A DNA stretch of 64,000 nucleotides from Hemibagrus wyckioides (GCF_019097595.1 NC_080719.1:16141501-16205500), one strand, 5' to 3'. Shown: positions 25,369-37,801, counted from the stretch's first letter. Program-made: numbers and translations. The notes: generated from the letters alone by a model not told the origin.

Positions 25369-25655
25369 ACTGCAGGTGGAGTGAATAACACCGATTAACT
25401 CCTCATCATGGCATCTGTTAGTGGGTGGGATATATTAGGCAGCAAGTGAACATTTTGTCCTCAAAGTTGATGTGTTAGAAGCAGGAAAAATGGACAAGTG
25501 TAAGGATTTGAGCGAGTTTGACGAAGGGCCAAATTGTGATGGCTAGACGACTGGATCAGAGCATCACCATAACTGCAGCTCTTGTGGGGTGTTCCCGGTC
25601 TGCAGTGGACACTGTATCTATCAAAAGTGGTCCAAGGAAGGAACAGTGGTGAACC
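25369..25655 (+). mobile_element. Longer relic of a second Tc1 family, unit 3
   Basis: Continues beyond the point where units 1 and 2 break off. It encodes the N-terminal helix-turn-helix of a Tc1 transposase (RRLDQSI, then [10 protein letters not shown]), broken further on. From 25656 to about 25920 a LINE-like 3' tail follows. The 291 bases at 25548-25838 are absent from units 1 and 2. Confidence 0.75.
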
Positions 25656-27370
25656 AGAACTGTTTATTTCTAAACTACACACTTGTAAATAACAGTCACT
25701 TAAACAATTTCTATTTCTGTTTTTGCATATAGTGCATTATTTACTTTTCTGTTCTCCTTATATTAGTGTTATATTCAATCTCTACTGTGTAATTCCTATG
25801 CATGTCTGCACTACATCCATACTTTCATCTGCACTGGAGCTCCTGTCGCATTCCCAGTCACATTCCTTGTGTGTGTAAGCATAATTGGTAATAAAGTTCT
25901 TTCTGACTTCAGACTTATGACTTTTATAATAAGATGTTCCATTTAAAACTGCAAAGTTGTTTACGTTTATTATGTATTTTTTACAGAATTATTCTGGCAA
26001 CTACAGCTGGCACATTTTTTTTTGTAAAAACAGTGCTGTTTGGACAGTGGACTTTATCTAGTAATGATAATTCTGGGATGTGTAGTGTTAATCATGTTGT
26101 GCTTGTTTGGGCCATGCACATTCAAATGCTTGCAAAAGATTATAATGTCCAATTTAGCGACCAACAAACTCTTGAAATTATATGACACTGACAGTGACTG
26201 GACTCCTCCGTTTGAAGATGACATTCCCTGATTGGCCACCAGACCCTCAGATTCAGACTGGCTTAGAACCAGACACTCCAGTGAAGTAAATACAGACAAG
26301 TAGCGTCAAACAGCATTCTGTCGACACCTCATGTGACTTGTCATAAGTCATAATCAGACCTGCCTTTGCTTTTTCATTTGCATTTAATGTGCATGGGCTC
26401 TGTCCCCACAAAAACAGAAAAAAGTGTTCATTGAAACTCTGTAAGGGGAAAATCACTGAGGTGAGACCATAATTGATCAAGCTTAGCCTTATGAATCTAC
26501 TCATATTCTTGGTTGATTATGTGTACGACAATAATCTTTCAAAACATTGTGTGTTGTCCTAAAGACAAAAAGAGCGGATCGTGATGGAAAATTTTAAAAG
26601 GAGTAGTTCTGACCTTCTGTGTACATGACTAGAGGTTGTTTGTGACTAGAAGTTGTACGCGACTGTGCAAACTAACAGGGGGACAGAACGGGCTGGAGAC
26701 GAGGTGGTGAGATTAAGGGCCTGAAACAGCTTAGTCAGGCCTTGGTCAGGTTGCCAGGCATAAGGTCGCATGGGGAAGTGAAAATTGAATCATTTTAAGG
26801 TTGAATTGAACCATTTTTTAAATTCTTGAAAACTCTGAATCAAACTATCAGCCTAAACAATGCAGAACTCTGATATTAATGAAATTCTTCATGTCAGAAG
26901 TGGGTTTGGAAGGATAAAGATGACCAAAGACTGGCTTATATTTTTGTGCTGTTTTAGTTTTCTCCATCCTGAGTATTTTAACTCCTGAGAATCAGTAACA
27001 ACTCCGTGGCAGATGTTTTTCCTACATGGCTTTTAAACTCTGTTAAAAAAGTGCTATATAAAGATTGTGATGATGATTGTAACTGTAACTGTATTACACA
27101 TTGGGTTGTATTTTATATAAAACAATACCAAATAAGTGAAGTAAATGAATTACTTTAAAGACATTCAAAAGTTTCCTGAAGAAAATGATTGCTGTTAATA
27201 GTCCAGCTAGGAGAGGTAACTAGGAGACGCTACCCTGTGACATCACAGATTCTAATTCCATTCAGATTCTGTGACTCTCTAGTTTGTGTGTACAGTCTGA
27301 AGCTGTGAATTGTGTGCATTTAGCGTCGCATTTGTGTTGATCTGCGTTCAGATTATAAGATTGTTTCGCA

Positions 27371-30300
27371 ATGGGAAATTCATTGAACTTGTTTCAGGGT
27401 ATGAGGAGGGTAAGTATGGATCATAGATAATGATTTACAAATAATATGATGGAAGGTTTTGGAGAAATGTCTGAATTTTTTGGTCTCACTGAAAAACTTG
27501 GATAAAGAGAAGACAATATAGCTCTGCAGTGTTTCTGAAATGTAGTAATATACCATAACTTGTGTTTATGTGTATAAAACTGAACATTGTTTTATTTGTG
27601 AGCAGAAAAAGAAGAACAAAGTGAAGAAGGGACATGATGAAGTCAAGTCCTATGATACAGAAAGGTAAATAAATACATAAATAAACACATCAATAAATAA
27701 ATGAGCCTGTAAATGTTAAATATGGAAGTTTCATGTATCGTTCAGGTGCTAATTGCCCCACACTATCAGAGTTTTGCCTCCTTGGGAAAGCATAGCATTA
27801 GCACGGTTGCCATTTGTCCACAAAATGCTGCTTTGGAAGTAGGCTGCAGATTGTAGCTTTTTTTACTGAAACTCATTACAGTTATGTTACTCAAATCACT
27901 ATCTAAATTTATCAGAATGAACTCAAATGTTATTGAAAAAAGTCCGACAGAAAGGATCCAAGCTTTAACAGTAATTATTGTTGACTGGTTGAACGCCGGG
28001 GCAAGTGAAAGCACAGTTAGATGAAGAATAATTTTCCCACTCGGTCGATTTGATGATTTTGGCAGCAAAATGTCGGAGAAACAGCAGTATGAAGCTAAGC
28101 GAGTCCGATGCTTTATTCTCCCATGAAAAAGTTTCCTGGATTCATTTTCCGGGATTTTCCGTACCCGAGATTTGCTCGGGTATCATTGTCCCGAAAAAAG
28201 ACGACAAAACTGCCTCTTTTTGTCAGAACTAAAACATTTTGGAAACAGTCTCTTGAATGGAAAGTAAAATCTCTCCGTCTCCTCATATGGAGCTGAAATA
28301 AGCCCGTTAGCCAGATAGCTAGCCGCTAATCTGTAGCCAGTGCTGCACCGATGTAGCTGATAGCTGGTAAGGTAACATTCCCTGACTATGCTAATGCTAA
28401 CATAAGGGTTAGAATATCGAGGGGAATGAAGGCAGACTTTCGCCCAGTGTGTGCTGGGATAGACTCCAGCAGATCCCCGTCACCCTAATTAGGAATAAAG
28501 CGGATATAGACAATGGAGGGAGGGATGAAGGCAGACTGTTGAATTAATTTATCCCCTGAAATGCTCACTAAATAAATGTACATGCGCTTAGTTTAAGTTT
28601 ATAGATAAGAAGGCTGGAAATGTGTTCACTCTCATGACATGATATCCACATACTATGACTTTCTTTAACCTTTAATTTACTACTTTATTAATTTACTGTT
28701 ACCAGAGATAACTGACTATGAAGTCATGTAAGGTGACACTTGGTTTTATGAAATCTCTGAGCAAAGTGAAAATAAGGGAAAGCACATAAGAATGTATTTC
28801 CTTAACTATAGAATAGTTTATATTTACAATTTGAAATCCTTAAAAAACTGTTTTTTTAATAGCTCTAAAATCTGCAAGCTGGTAGACAAAATAAGGCGAT
28901 TAAACAAAGGGAAATGTGCACTTGATGCTGCAGCAGCAGCTGATTTATTTATGTAATTACTGTGCAAACATGTACATGCTCTCTGAAATGATTAGAATTA
29001 ACTGCCCTGTATACGACATATTAACCTCCAAAATTAAGCATTTACCACCATAACATATTTCAGGGGGTTCAAACTCAGAAATACCTTCTACATCACGTCT
29101 TAGCTACAGCTTTTATATCATATCCTAACTGAAAACCCCATGCCTCAAATGGAGAATAATTAGTATGTGGTCCAGTCCAAGCAAGTGCAAGTATGTCCAT
29201 TTGTTCCTAATTGTGCAATTGCTGGACAGTATCGGGTTCAAAACACACCACCACCAGTATAATCTCGGACAGAAAAAAAGAAAAATTTTTTAGAAATACT
29301 GTTCTAATTTATAGAAGTGAAAAATCTGTTGTGTTTGTTTCTTCATTGCAGTAAAAAGAGACAGAAAACGACTTGCAGATTTGCAGAAAGTCTGATACAA
29401 CCAGAGGAGGATCATCTGGGGTCGGGCACACGTGACAGAGACATAACACCACCGTCTGCTGATCATATCGAGGAAGTGCAACAAGTAGAACCAAGTCCAT
29501 ACCTGAGTGAGGATGGTTTAAATGAGAGCAATGTAGAGGTGCAGCCTAGAAATAAGAGCCTAGAGGATTTCGAGTTCCTCAAAGTTCTTGGAAGGGGTGG
29601 ATTTGGCAAGGTTGTTCTGGCTGAACTCAGAGGCACTGATAAGGTGTTTGCAGTAAAGATTCTGAAGAAAGACGAGCTTCAGAGTTATCAAAATTTGTAC
29701 CAAACTCTGATGGAGAGACGTGCCCTGGTTCTGGCTACAGAACACCCCTTCCTCACCCAGGTCTCCTGCTGCTTCCAGACTAATGACCGCTTGTACTTTG
29801 CCATGGAGTACATGAATGGAGGTGATCTTCAATACCACATTGCACGATCGTTTCGATTTACCGTATCGCGCTCCCGCATTTATGCTGCCGAGATAGCCTC
29901 TGCTCTCATGTTCCTCCACCGTAACGGCATCATTCATAGAGATCTCAAACCCAGCAATATCCTGTTAGATGCCGATGGCCATTGCAAGTTAGCTGACTTT
30001 GGCATGTGCAAAGGGGGCATCCTAGATGGCAAGAAAACCGATACATTATGTGGTACACCTCTGTACATAGCACCTGAGATACTGTTAGAATGTAAATACG
30101 GTGCATCAGTAGACTGGTGGTCTCTGGGTGTCATCATGTATGAGATGATGGTGGGCTATCGTCCGTTTGTTGCTAGAAATGAGGCGAGGCTGTACAAGTC
30201 CATCCTTCAGAATAATCCACTTTATCCATTTTGGCTGAGCAGAGAGTCGAAAAGAATTCTCAAGGCATTCCTGGTGAAGAGTCCTGAGAATCGGCTTGGC

Positions 30301-30561
30301 TGTGTGGTGTCTCAGGGCCAGGAGGAAGCCATCAAAATTCATCCATTCTTTAAGAAAATTGACTGGGAGCTTTTGGAACAGAGGAAGATTACGCCCCCTT
30401 TTAAACCAAAAATTACAACCAAAAGAGATACCAATTACTTTAAAGCACGCTTCACTCGTCAGAAGCTCAAGCTTACCCCCACTGATGATTCAAAAATTAA
30501 GCCATTTTATCAGAAGTTCTTTGATGACTTTTACTACTGTAACCCCAATATTGATTGTTAA
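27371..30561 (+). CDS. Myristoylation-motif, PKC-like AGC protein kinase, unit 3
   Basis: Exons 27371-27409, 27606-27664 and 29352-30561. The predicted protein is identical to those of units 1 and 2. Its upstream flank differs most, with an extra 291 bp about 1.5 kb before the ATG and a shorter GAT run. Confidence 0.85.
28863..28956 (+). other. Candidate alternative terminal exon, unit 3
   Basis: Same acceptor, frame and stop as at 6107-6200. In diverged unit 4 the matching segment (near 32385-32470) has a one-base deletion that introduces an early stop. Confidence 0.25.
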
Positions 30562-30636
30562 GCTTAACTTTACACTAGCACAGAAAATGTTTTTCTTATT
30601 TGAGCATTAAGTTTTTCATTGATTATGTTTAATTAA

Positions 30637-30642
30637 AATAAA
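30637..30642 (+). terminator. Polyadenylation signal of kinase gene, unit 3
   Basis: AATAAA at the same distance from the stop as in unit 1. Confidence 0.7.
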
Positions 30643-31970
30643 CAACTTAGAAAGTGAAACTCATGTGTCTCAAGTGTCTCTTTCTTATATTATATATTAT
30701 AAGCATTTCTCATTGGTCTTACCTACAATATACTTTCAGTTGAAACTCTGGTGTACAGAAGTATTGACACTGTTTTCCTCTCACAAGTAAATACACTCTA
30801 GCCAATAGTCTGAACTAATAATCTGGTGTATAGAATTAATGCAATGCCAAATAAACTGATAACATGTGAATCTCAGTGTGTGATTTTATTCTTATGTTCA
30901 TTCTCATGACTGATTGCCAAACTGCGCCAACTCTGAATATGGAGGAAAAGATAGTAAAATGCTGTGGTCAGGCAGACAGGAGTGTTTGATTAACCAGTTT
31001 GCATTTCCTTTCTACAATACTTACTAATCAACCATGACCTTTTGCAGATTTTTATATTTTCTGAATGATCATTTTAATCATTGCAAATTGTAAAAAAATA
31101 AATAGAGTCTGCTGCTCTATTTACGGTAAGTTTGGTAGTACTGTTTATTGTGATAGAGCAGTTATGTACAAAAAATAATAATTGCAGTATTATAAATTGA
31201 AAAATTAACAACAAACTGTCTTTTTGCTTTTACATTCTTACTGTTAAACACATGACATTTCTGTATATTAAAGATTATTTTACAGTGTAGTTTATCCTTT
31301 TTACATTATATTAGCATGGTACATAGATTTTACTATGAAATGCCCTGTAAAAGTATTTTCATCAAATTAACAGCAATTTGCTACAATGGCATTAGATCTA
31401 GCCGTGAAGGTGAGGCATGGTGAGGACCATGAGAGAGACAGAAAGCAGAGCAGCACAGATGAAATCACTCAAAAAGAGAAAGAAAAGGAAAATAACCCCT
31501 TTTTGAGTTGTCTCAAGGCTGCCTCCCATCTTCTCTTCTCTGCCTCCCATCTGGTCAAACCTGTAAGAAACATATTACTTCCACCTTTTACCAACAATCT
31601 ACCTAATTTAACTCATACACTTCAATTAAAAATAACCTCATAAAATAGGGATGTAAATTAATGGTTTTCATTTCTTTATAAAAAAAAGCAAAAAAACAAA
31701 CAAGCCATATGCAAAATAAATAAAAATGAAAATGAATACACAGGCATTGTATTTATATTATAACAAATCTAATAAATCAAGCATGATGTCCACGCTGATT
31801 TAACCTGCATGTAACCTACAGGGGTAACCGTGGACAACCAACTGTCCTTCTCTTCTCACGTTCCTAAGCTGACCCGCTCATATCGATTTCCGCTTCACGA
31901 TATCTGAAGAATTCTTTCATTTCTAACCACACAGGACACTCAGGTGCTTGTTTAATTCCTTTTCATTTTG

Positions 31971-32114
31971 AGACTGGACTACTGCAACTCTGCAGATCTG
32001 CTTCTGAGCACCATTCAGCCTCTGCAACTGATCCAGATCCATACAGCTGTGTGATTGGTTTCAAGTTCACCAACACCACCCCATTGCTATACTCCCTCCA
32101 CTGGCTTCCTGTAG
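31971..32114 (+). mobile_element. L2-type LINE fragment truncated at the unit 3/4 junction
   Basis: Identical to the start of the unit 1 fragment until TTCCTGTAG at 32114, where kinase intron 2 sequence of unit 4 begins. Confidence 0.75.
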
Positions 32115-32751
32115 TTTATAGATAAGAAGGCTGGAAATTTGTTCACTCTCATGACATGATATCCACATACTATGACTTTCTTTAATCTTTACTTTACTAC
32201 TTTATTAATTTACTGTTACCAGAGTTAATTGACTATGAAGTCATGTAAGGTGACACTTGGTTTTATGAAATCTCTTTGAGCAAAGTGAAAATAAGGGAAA
32301 GCACATAAGAATGTATTTCCTTAACTACAGAATAGTTTATATTTACACTTTGAAATGCTTAAAAAACTGTTTTTTAATAGCTCTAAAATCTTCAAGCTGG
32401 TAGACAAAATAGGCGATTAAACAAAGGGAAATGTGCACTTGATGCTGCAGCAGCAGCTGATTTATTTATGTAATTACTGTGCAAACATGTACATGCTCTC
32501 TGAAATGATTAGAATTAACTGCCCTGTATACGACATATTAACCTCCAAAATTAAGCATTTACCACCATAACATATTTCAGGGGGTTGAAACTTAGAAATA
32601 CATTCTACATCACGGCTTAGCTACAGCTTTTATATCATATCCTAACTGAAAACCCCAGTATAATCTCTGACAGAAAAAAAGAAAAAATGTTAGAAATGCT
32701 GTTCTAATTGATTGAAGTGAAAAATCTGTTGTGTTTGTTTCTTCACTGTAG

Positions 32752-33951
32752 TAAAAAGAGACAGAAAACGACTTGCAGATTTGCAGAAAGTCTGATACAA
32801 CCAGAGGAGGTTCACCTGGGGTCAGGCACATGTGACAGAGACACAACACCACCGTCTGCTGATCATATCGAGGAAGTGCAGCAAGTAGAACCAAGTCCAT
32901 ACCTGAGTGAGGATGGTTTAAATGAGAGCAATGTAGAGGTGCAGCCTAAAAATAAGAGCCTAGAGGATTTCGAGTTCCTCAAAGTTCTTGGAAGGGGTGG
33001 ATTTGGCAAGGTTGTTCTGGCTGAACTCAGAGGCACTGATAAGGTGTTTGCAGTAAAGATTCTGAAGAAAGACGAGCTTCAGAGTTATCAAAATTTGTAC
33101 CAAACTTTGATGGAGAGACGTGCCCTGGTTCTGGCTACAGAACACCCCTTCCTCACCCAGGTCTCCTGCTGCTTCCAGACTAATGACCGCTTGTACATTT
33201 CTGTGGAGTACATGAATGGAGGTGATCTTCAATACCACATTGCACGATTGTTTCGATTTACCGTATCGCGCTCCCGCATTTATGCTGCCGAGATAGCCTC
33301 TGCTCTCATGTTCCTCCACCGTAACGGCATCATTCATAGAGACCTCAAACCTAGCAACATCCTGTTAGATGCCGATGGCCATTGCAAGGTAGCTGACTTT
33401 GGCATGTGCAACGGGGGCATCCTAGACGGCAAGAAAACCGATACATTATGTGGAACACCTCTGTACGTAGCACCTGAGATACTGTTAGAATGTAAATATG
33501 GTGCATCAGGTCTCTAGGTGTCATCATGTATGAGATGATGGTGGGCTATCGTCCGTTTGTTGCTAGAAATAAGGCGAGGCTGTACAAGTCCATCCTTCAG
33601 AATAATCCACTTTATCCATTTTGGCTGAGCAGAGAGTCGAAAAGAATTCTCAAGGCATTCCTGGTGAAGAGTCCTGAGAATCGGCTTGGCTGTGTGGTGT
33701 CTCAGGGCCAGGAGGAAGCCATCAAAATTCATCCATTCTTTAAGAAAATTGACTGGGAGCTTTTGGAACAGAGGAAGATTACGCCCCCTTTTAAACCAAA
33801 AATTACAACCAAAAGAGATACCAATTACTTTAAAGCACGCTTCACTCGTCAGAAGCTCAAGCTTACCCCCACTGATGATTCAAAAATTAAGCCATTTTAT
33901 CATTAGTTCTTTGATGACTTTTACTACTGTAACCCCAATATTGATTGTTAA
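32752..33951 (+). pseudogene. PKC-like kinase pseudogene, unit 4
   Basis: Corresponds to the large third exon of the intact kinases, still with an acceptor (TGTAG|T). Exons 1 and 2 are absent because the unit is 5'-truncated. A 10-bp deletion near 33510 removes the conserved DWW motif region, shifts the frame and stops the protein at 33517. Further on, CAGAAG has become CATTAG (stop at 33904-33906), and several conserved residues differ (YFAMEY to YISVEY, CKGG to CNGG). HRD, DFG and the T-loop Thr are still readable. No functional kinase is expected. Confidence 0.92.
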
Positions 33952-34026
33952 GCGTAACTTTACACTGGCACAGAAAATGTTTTTCTTATTTGAGCATTAA
34001 GTTTTTCATTGATTATGTTTCATTAA

Positions 34027-34032
34027 AATAAA
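34027..34032 (+). terminator. Polyadenylation signal of the kinase pseudogene
   Basis: AATAAA conserved in unit 4, 14 bases before array homology ends. Confidence 0.6.
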
Positions 34033-34046
34033 CAACTTAGAAAGTG

Positions 34047-36839
34047 TGAAAGCCACAAGCATTTGCACATTTGCACCAGCACATTTGCACCTGGTGCATT
34101 TGCACCAGCCCACAGCATTTCCTCAGCCCAGATGTAAGAAGAGCACACCTTTTGCTGGCGAGAGATGACACACAATCCATGTGGACTAAATGCAATTTCA
34201 CAAGTCCTACACAGCATTTATAAACACACCATATTACATTCATAGTCATTCATAAACTAGGCAGGCACTGACATACAGCATTACACTAGATGTCAGACTG
34301 TGTATGGTCATGTTTATGAGAAACAAATTTGAATTTGCCATTGTTCATGTCTTCATTAAACTGACTTTGTGCACTAGACTATTGTCATGGGAACAGGTTT
34401 AGGCCTCTTGGTTCCAGTTCTTGGTTTGCATTTCCTCTTTAGTGCTGATTTTGTTTAATCTCTATATTTGGTGATTCACACTATTTTACAGTAGCTTTTA
34501 AGTCGTAAATTTCAAGCAGACCAGTTTATAGGCATTACATCAGTGGCTGCAACATAAACTGACAGTTCATTTCTGACGCATGGAGCATGCATGTTGTGGC
34601 CTATACATTGCACTATACAGTGCACCTCATCACAAGGCTTGTGTTTGATGATTAAAAAGAGAATTGACAAGAGAAATGCCATTTCATGGATGAGAGCAGT
34701 TTGTTCCTATAGATGTGATGAACATTATATGCCTTAAATGTTTTCTGGCCCATTTCATTATGTGGCTGAAAGATGATGGATCTGAAGAACACCAGAACCC
34801 AGGCCATGGATGAGAAAAGAAATAAAGACTGTGAATCGCTACTACTACTACTACTACAGCTCTGTGCTGTTGTTTTGGTTTTGTAGCTATATGTCCTTAT
34901 GTTGTTTTATGCAGCACCATGGTCCTGGAGAACCATTGTCTCATATCACTATGTACTGCATCAGCTGTACAGTATGTGGCAGTATGTGGTTGAATTGACA
35001 AAAGCTTCTTGACTTGACTTCCAACCTTTTTTCCTCTGAGAGCTACTTTGAAAAAATTAAGGTGGCCAAGAGCTACTTGTGTTATCTTATAAGTAACATT
35101 TATTTACATAGCTTATTACCATAAACAAACCAGCTGAATAAGCATTTTTGTGAACTTTCAAAAAGAAATGTCAATATCGAAGTCATATTTTGCAATAATT
35201 CAGTTTAAATTCCCATAAACAGCATGTTAATTGTAGTCGAGTGAATTAATTTAACACAACAGGTTTGCTGAATAGACTTATCAGTTATTATTGTCAGATT
35301 TCGTTCATTCACATGGATTCTGTTATTTATCAGCAAATTGTTACTTACAAGTTCTGGCACATAGTCTATTGGCCTCAGCAAGTCTGAAAAAGACCCTTTT
35401 TGTAAAAAAGGGAACACCTTTGATATTGAAAATGATATTAATTTTGAAAACAGAGATCTGAAATTGTATTGGACTTGATGTGATTAAATAATAGTATTTT
35501 TATGGCATTCATATGAATATGCAATGGGAACTATTAAACAGTACTTTACTACAAAATACCACTTGCAATAATAAGAAATGTAGATTAAAAAACAATAAAG
35601 TTCAATAATTTATCTCTGTGGGGAAAGGGCTGTACAGATAGATTTAGACCTGGATCTGTCTACAGATTTGGAACCTGAACAGGCACCTACAGCAAAGCAA
35701 AGTACAGCAATAATCCAGGATTAGGTGTAAAAGGAGTCCTGTTTGCGAGGTTTAGAAAACCTAGAGCTGACAACCTCGGTGTAGAGACTCTCTGGAGAGA
35801 AGAGCCGGTCAAAAGGAGGAAAAAAGAGGCCAAAGAGAAAAAAAAAAGACAGGTTTTCTAACACAGACTGCCAACATTATACTGAAAAAATCATGAGCAA
35901 CAGTAAATCTAAAAGCAAACCTAGTAAATGCACTTAAAGTTTCGTTTTAAACATGCTCACGATCACCTCCCAGATCCAAGAGAGTAGAGAAGTTTGGCTT
36001 GGAGTGGAGTGAAGTTTGACAGTTATTTAGGGAATTCCACCACACCTCACATGAACTGAGACACCTGCTAGGAAGAAAATTAGGGGCTGATATTTCACAA
36101 ATCTGGTACAACTGGCCAGATGACAATGGAAGAAATGGCCTTACAGTAATTTCATAACAGCAAGATGCATGTGTCAAAGCCTTATCTGCGAAAATAGACA
36201 TCACTAAGATTGTGATATGCATGCAACATGACAAACAGTTTCACAATATATCCACTGCCTCACGGAAATGCACACAGCGTACTTTCTCAACCAGATGACA
36301 TTAATGAGGGGAGTGTGACAGCATATGAGGTACACATGGAAACAGCTTAAGTGGACTGAATCCAAAAATATCTGTCAAAGTAAAAATTCTAAGGATTACC
36401 TGAACAGCAGGAAATTGAACAGTGGGCAGTTTATGCAGAGAAATAGCTTGCACAAAGCAGGCTGCAGCAGATGAAAAAGAGAAACAAGCTCAAAGTTCAG
36501 CTAACAATGATGCAAGCAGTGGCTCGAGGAGTGAAGAGCAGTGGAAGAATGAGAGAGAGAGGATGCTGAATGTTTTAGCTAACCACTGATTCTGACTTAA
36601 ATGTTAAAATTCTACAAGACTTCCTAGAAAATAAATATTGCCCACTAGGTGCATATGCTAAGCACAATTTAAATGACTTAACAAATGGACACATTCAATG
36701 TAGAAGGAAAAGACGAGATTATTAGATTTAGGTGCAGGGAATTCTGTGATAAAAATAGATATATTTGTGAAGATTCCAAGATTCCTTTCATATTTTGAAC
36801 ACTGTCCTGTTTAATTTGCAAATTGGGAACAAACCTAAG
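34047..36839. other. Gene-poor stretch right of the array
   Basis: Begins with short repeats of CATTTGCACC type (34064-34110) and holds a CTA/ACT trinucleotide run near 34840. The segment near 35020-35110 looks like a dispersed repeat. The purine-rich part 35620-36600 has only short, interrupted frames that I do not recognise. No supported gene. Confidence 0.5.
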
Positions 36840-36959
36840 ACACTGACTTGAGCATGTTTGCCTCACAGACCACCCCAGGCCCACAGACAAATATCAACCT
36901 CTATACATCATTTGTACTGGACCATATCAACAAGTATATTGACAACACCACTGTCAAAC

Positions 36960-37185
36960 ATGTGAAACGATGGATGGTCACAAACCATCAAGCAAAGCTG
37001 AGCTGTTTGCTTTTTTGCAAAAAGAGTGGTATAAAGTTACCCAACAGCAATGTGAAAAACTGGTGGAGAGCATGGAGCCAAAATGCATGCAAATCAGGGT
37101 TATTCCACCAAATACTGATTTCTTAATGTTATTTAGCCAAAGCATTAACAATTTGCATTTTTTTATTTGAGTTATTAAAGCCCTG
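36960..37185 (+). mobile_element. Tc1/mariner transposase C-terminal remnant
   Basis: Plus-strand reading matches the C-terminal end of a Tc1-type transposase: DGHKPSSKAELFAFLQKEW, then QQCEKLVESM, frameshifting near 37095. It is a different family from the elements in the array. The left part of the element is missing or unrecognisable. Confidence 0.75.
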
Positions 37186-37202
37186 CAAATACTGCATGAT
37201 CT

Positions 37203-37275
37203 TTGGTTTTATTTATTTATTTATATATAAATATATATTTTCTATCTCTCTATCTATCTCTCTATCTCTCTCCCC
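37203..37275. repeat. Simple repeat (TTTA, TA and CTAT/CTCT runs)
   Basis: Low-complexity run between the Tc1 remnant and a GC-rich segment. Confidence 0.8.
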
Positions 37276-37800
37276 CTCCTCTAAGGCGCAGCTCCCGAAG
37301 CGCCCAACCTCTGCCTAGGGGACGCCTCAGGAGTAGGCGGAAGATGTAGTTCATAGAGGGGAGATGCAAGGCCTGATGTAGTTTATAAATGCAGTCTACG
37401 GCGATGCCCCAGGTCCCAGGGGTAAGTTGACATCTGGCCCTAGAAAGAAACGGGAGGGAAGCGTCTTCCACCCGTGGTGCCGAGCGACGTCCACGGAAAC
37501 TCCATCGCGGAGCGGCGTCCCCGGCTGACAAGGTGGTGGAAGCCCGCCTCCAGTGGGACCGATAAAAAGGGGGTGTCCCCCATGGCCTGAAGTCGAGTGA
37601 CGTCCTCCTTGTAAATTCCCTGGGGGAGCGACGTCCTCGACCATAACGAAGATGGGGACACCTCCCTGGGGAAACAGGGAAAAGGATCCACCGGATGCCA
37701 TCCACCGGTTGTCCAGGGCTCTAGCCAGCAGACTGCAAATCCTTACCGAAGACAGGAACTAGCTGGGAATCCCGCTGGGTCTCAGAGAAGGTCCATGATT
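37276..37800. repeat. GC-rich segment with recurring GAGYGRCGTCC motif
   Basis: Base composition is sharply more GC-rich than its surroundings. The motif GAGYGRCGTCC occurs at about 37482-37492, 37510-37520, 37595-37605 and 37626-37636. Several long antisense frames are open here (up to 147 codons on the minus strand), which is expected in GC-rich DNA. It is probably an unidentified repeat or a retroelement part. Confidence 0.55.
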
Positions 37801-37801
37801 C

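Larger units (their letters stand above)
22460..32114. repeat. Tandem unit 3 of the kinase array (3' end deleted)
   Basis: Collinear with units 1 and 2 but carries 291 extra bases (25548-25838) and a 6-bp shorter GAT run near 27070. It stops at 32114, inside the L2-type LINE fragment (matching unit 1 position 9358), where sequence jumps directly into kinase intron 2 of the next unit (matching unit 1 position 5842). About 1.9 kb of the unit's right end is therefore missing. Confidence 0.95.
32115..34046. repeat. Partial, diverged tandem unit 4
   Basis: Matches unit 1 from about 5842 to about 7904: the end of kinase intron 2, the large kinase exon and the polyadenylation region. It has many more substitutions and small indels than separate units 1-3, so it is an older copy or one outside the recent homogenisation. 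Homology ends abruptly at 34046, 14 bases after the polyadenylation signal, and unrelated sequence follows. The left junction shows a 2-bp overlap (AG). Confidence 0.92.

Noticed and set aside
1..32114. Treating the three units as an assembly artefact
   Set aside because: Substitutions, the 291-bp difference, the GAT-run difference and the diverged fourth unit are unit-specific. Kept as a caveat because only long reads can settle it.
34064..34115. CRISPR-like or satellite array from the CATTTGCACC repeats
   Set aside because: Only a few adjacent short repeats with no spacers, and the genome is vertebrate.
34810..34998. 62-codon frame starting in an ACT-repeat
   Set aside because: Low-complexity start (poly-Tyr from the microsatellite) and no further support.
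37262..37705. 147-, 101- and 83-codon minus-strand frames
   Set aside because: They overlap in different frames within a GC-rich repeat-like segment and resemble no protein; open frames are expected there by composition.
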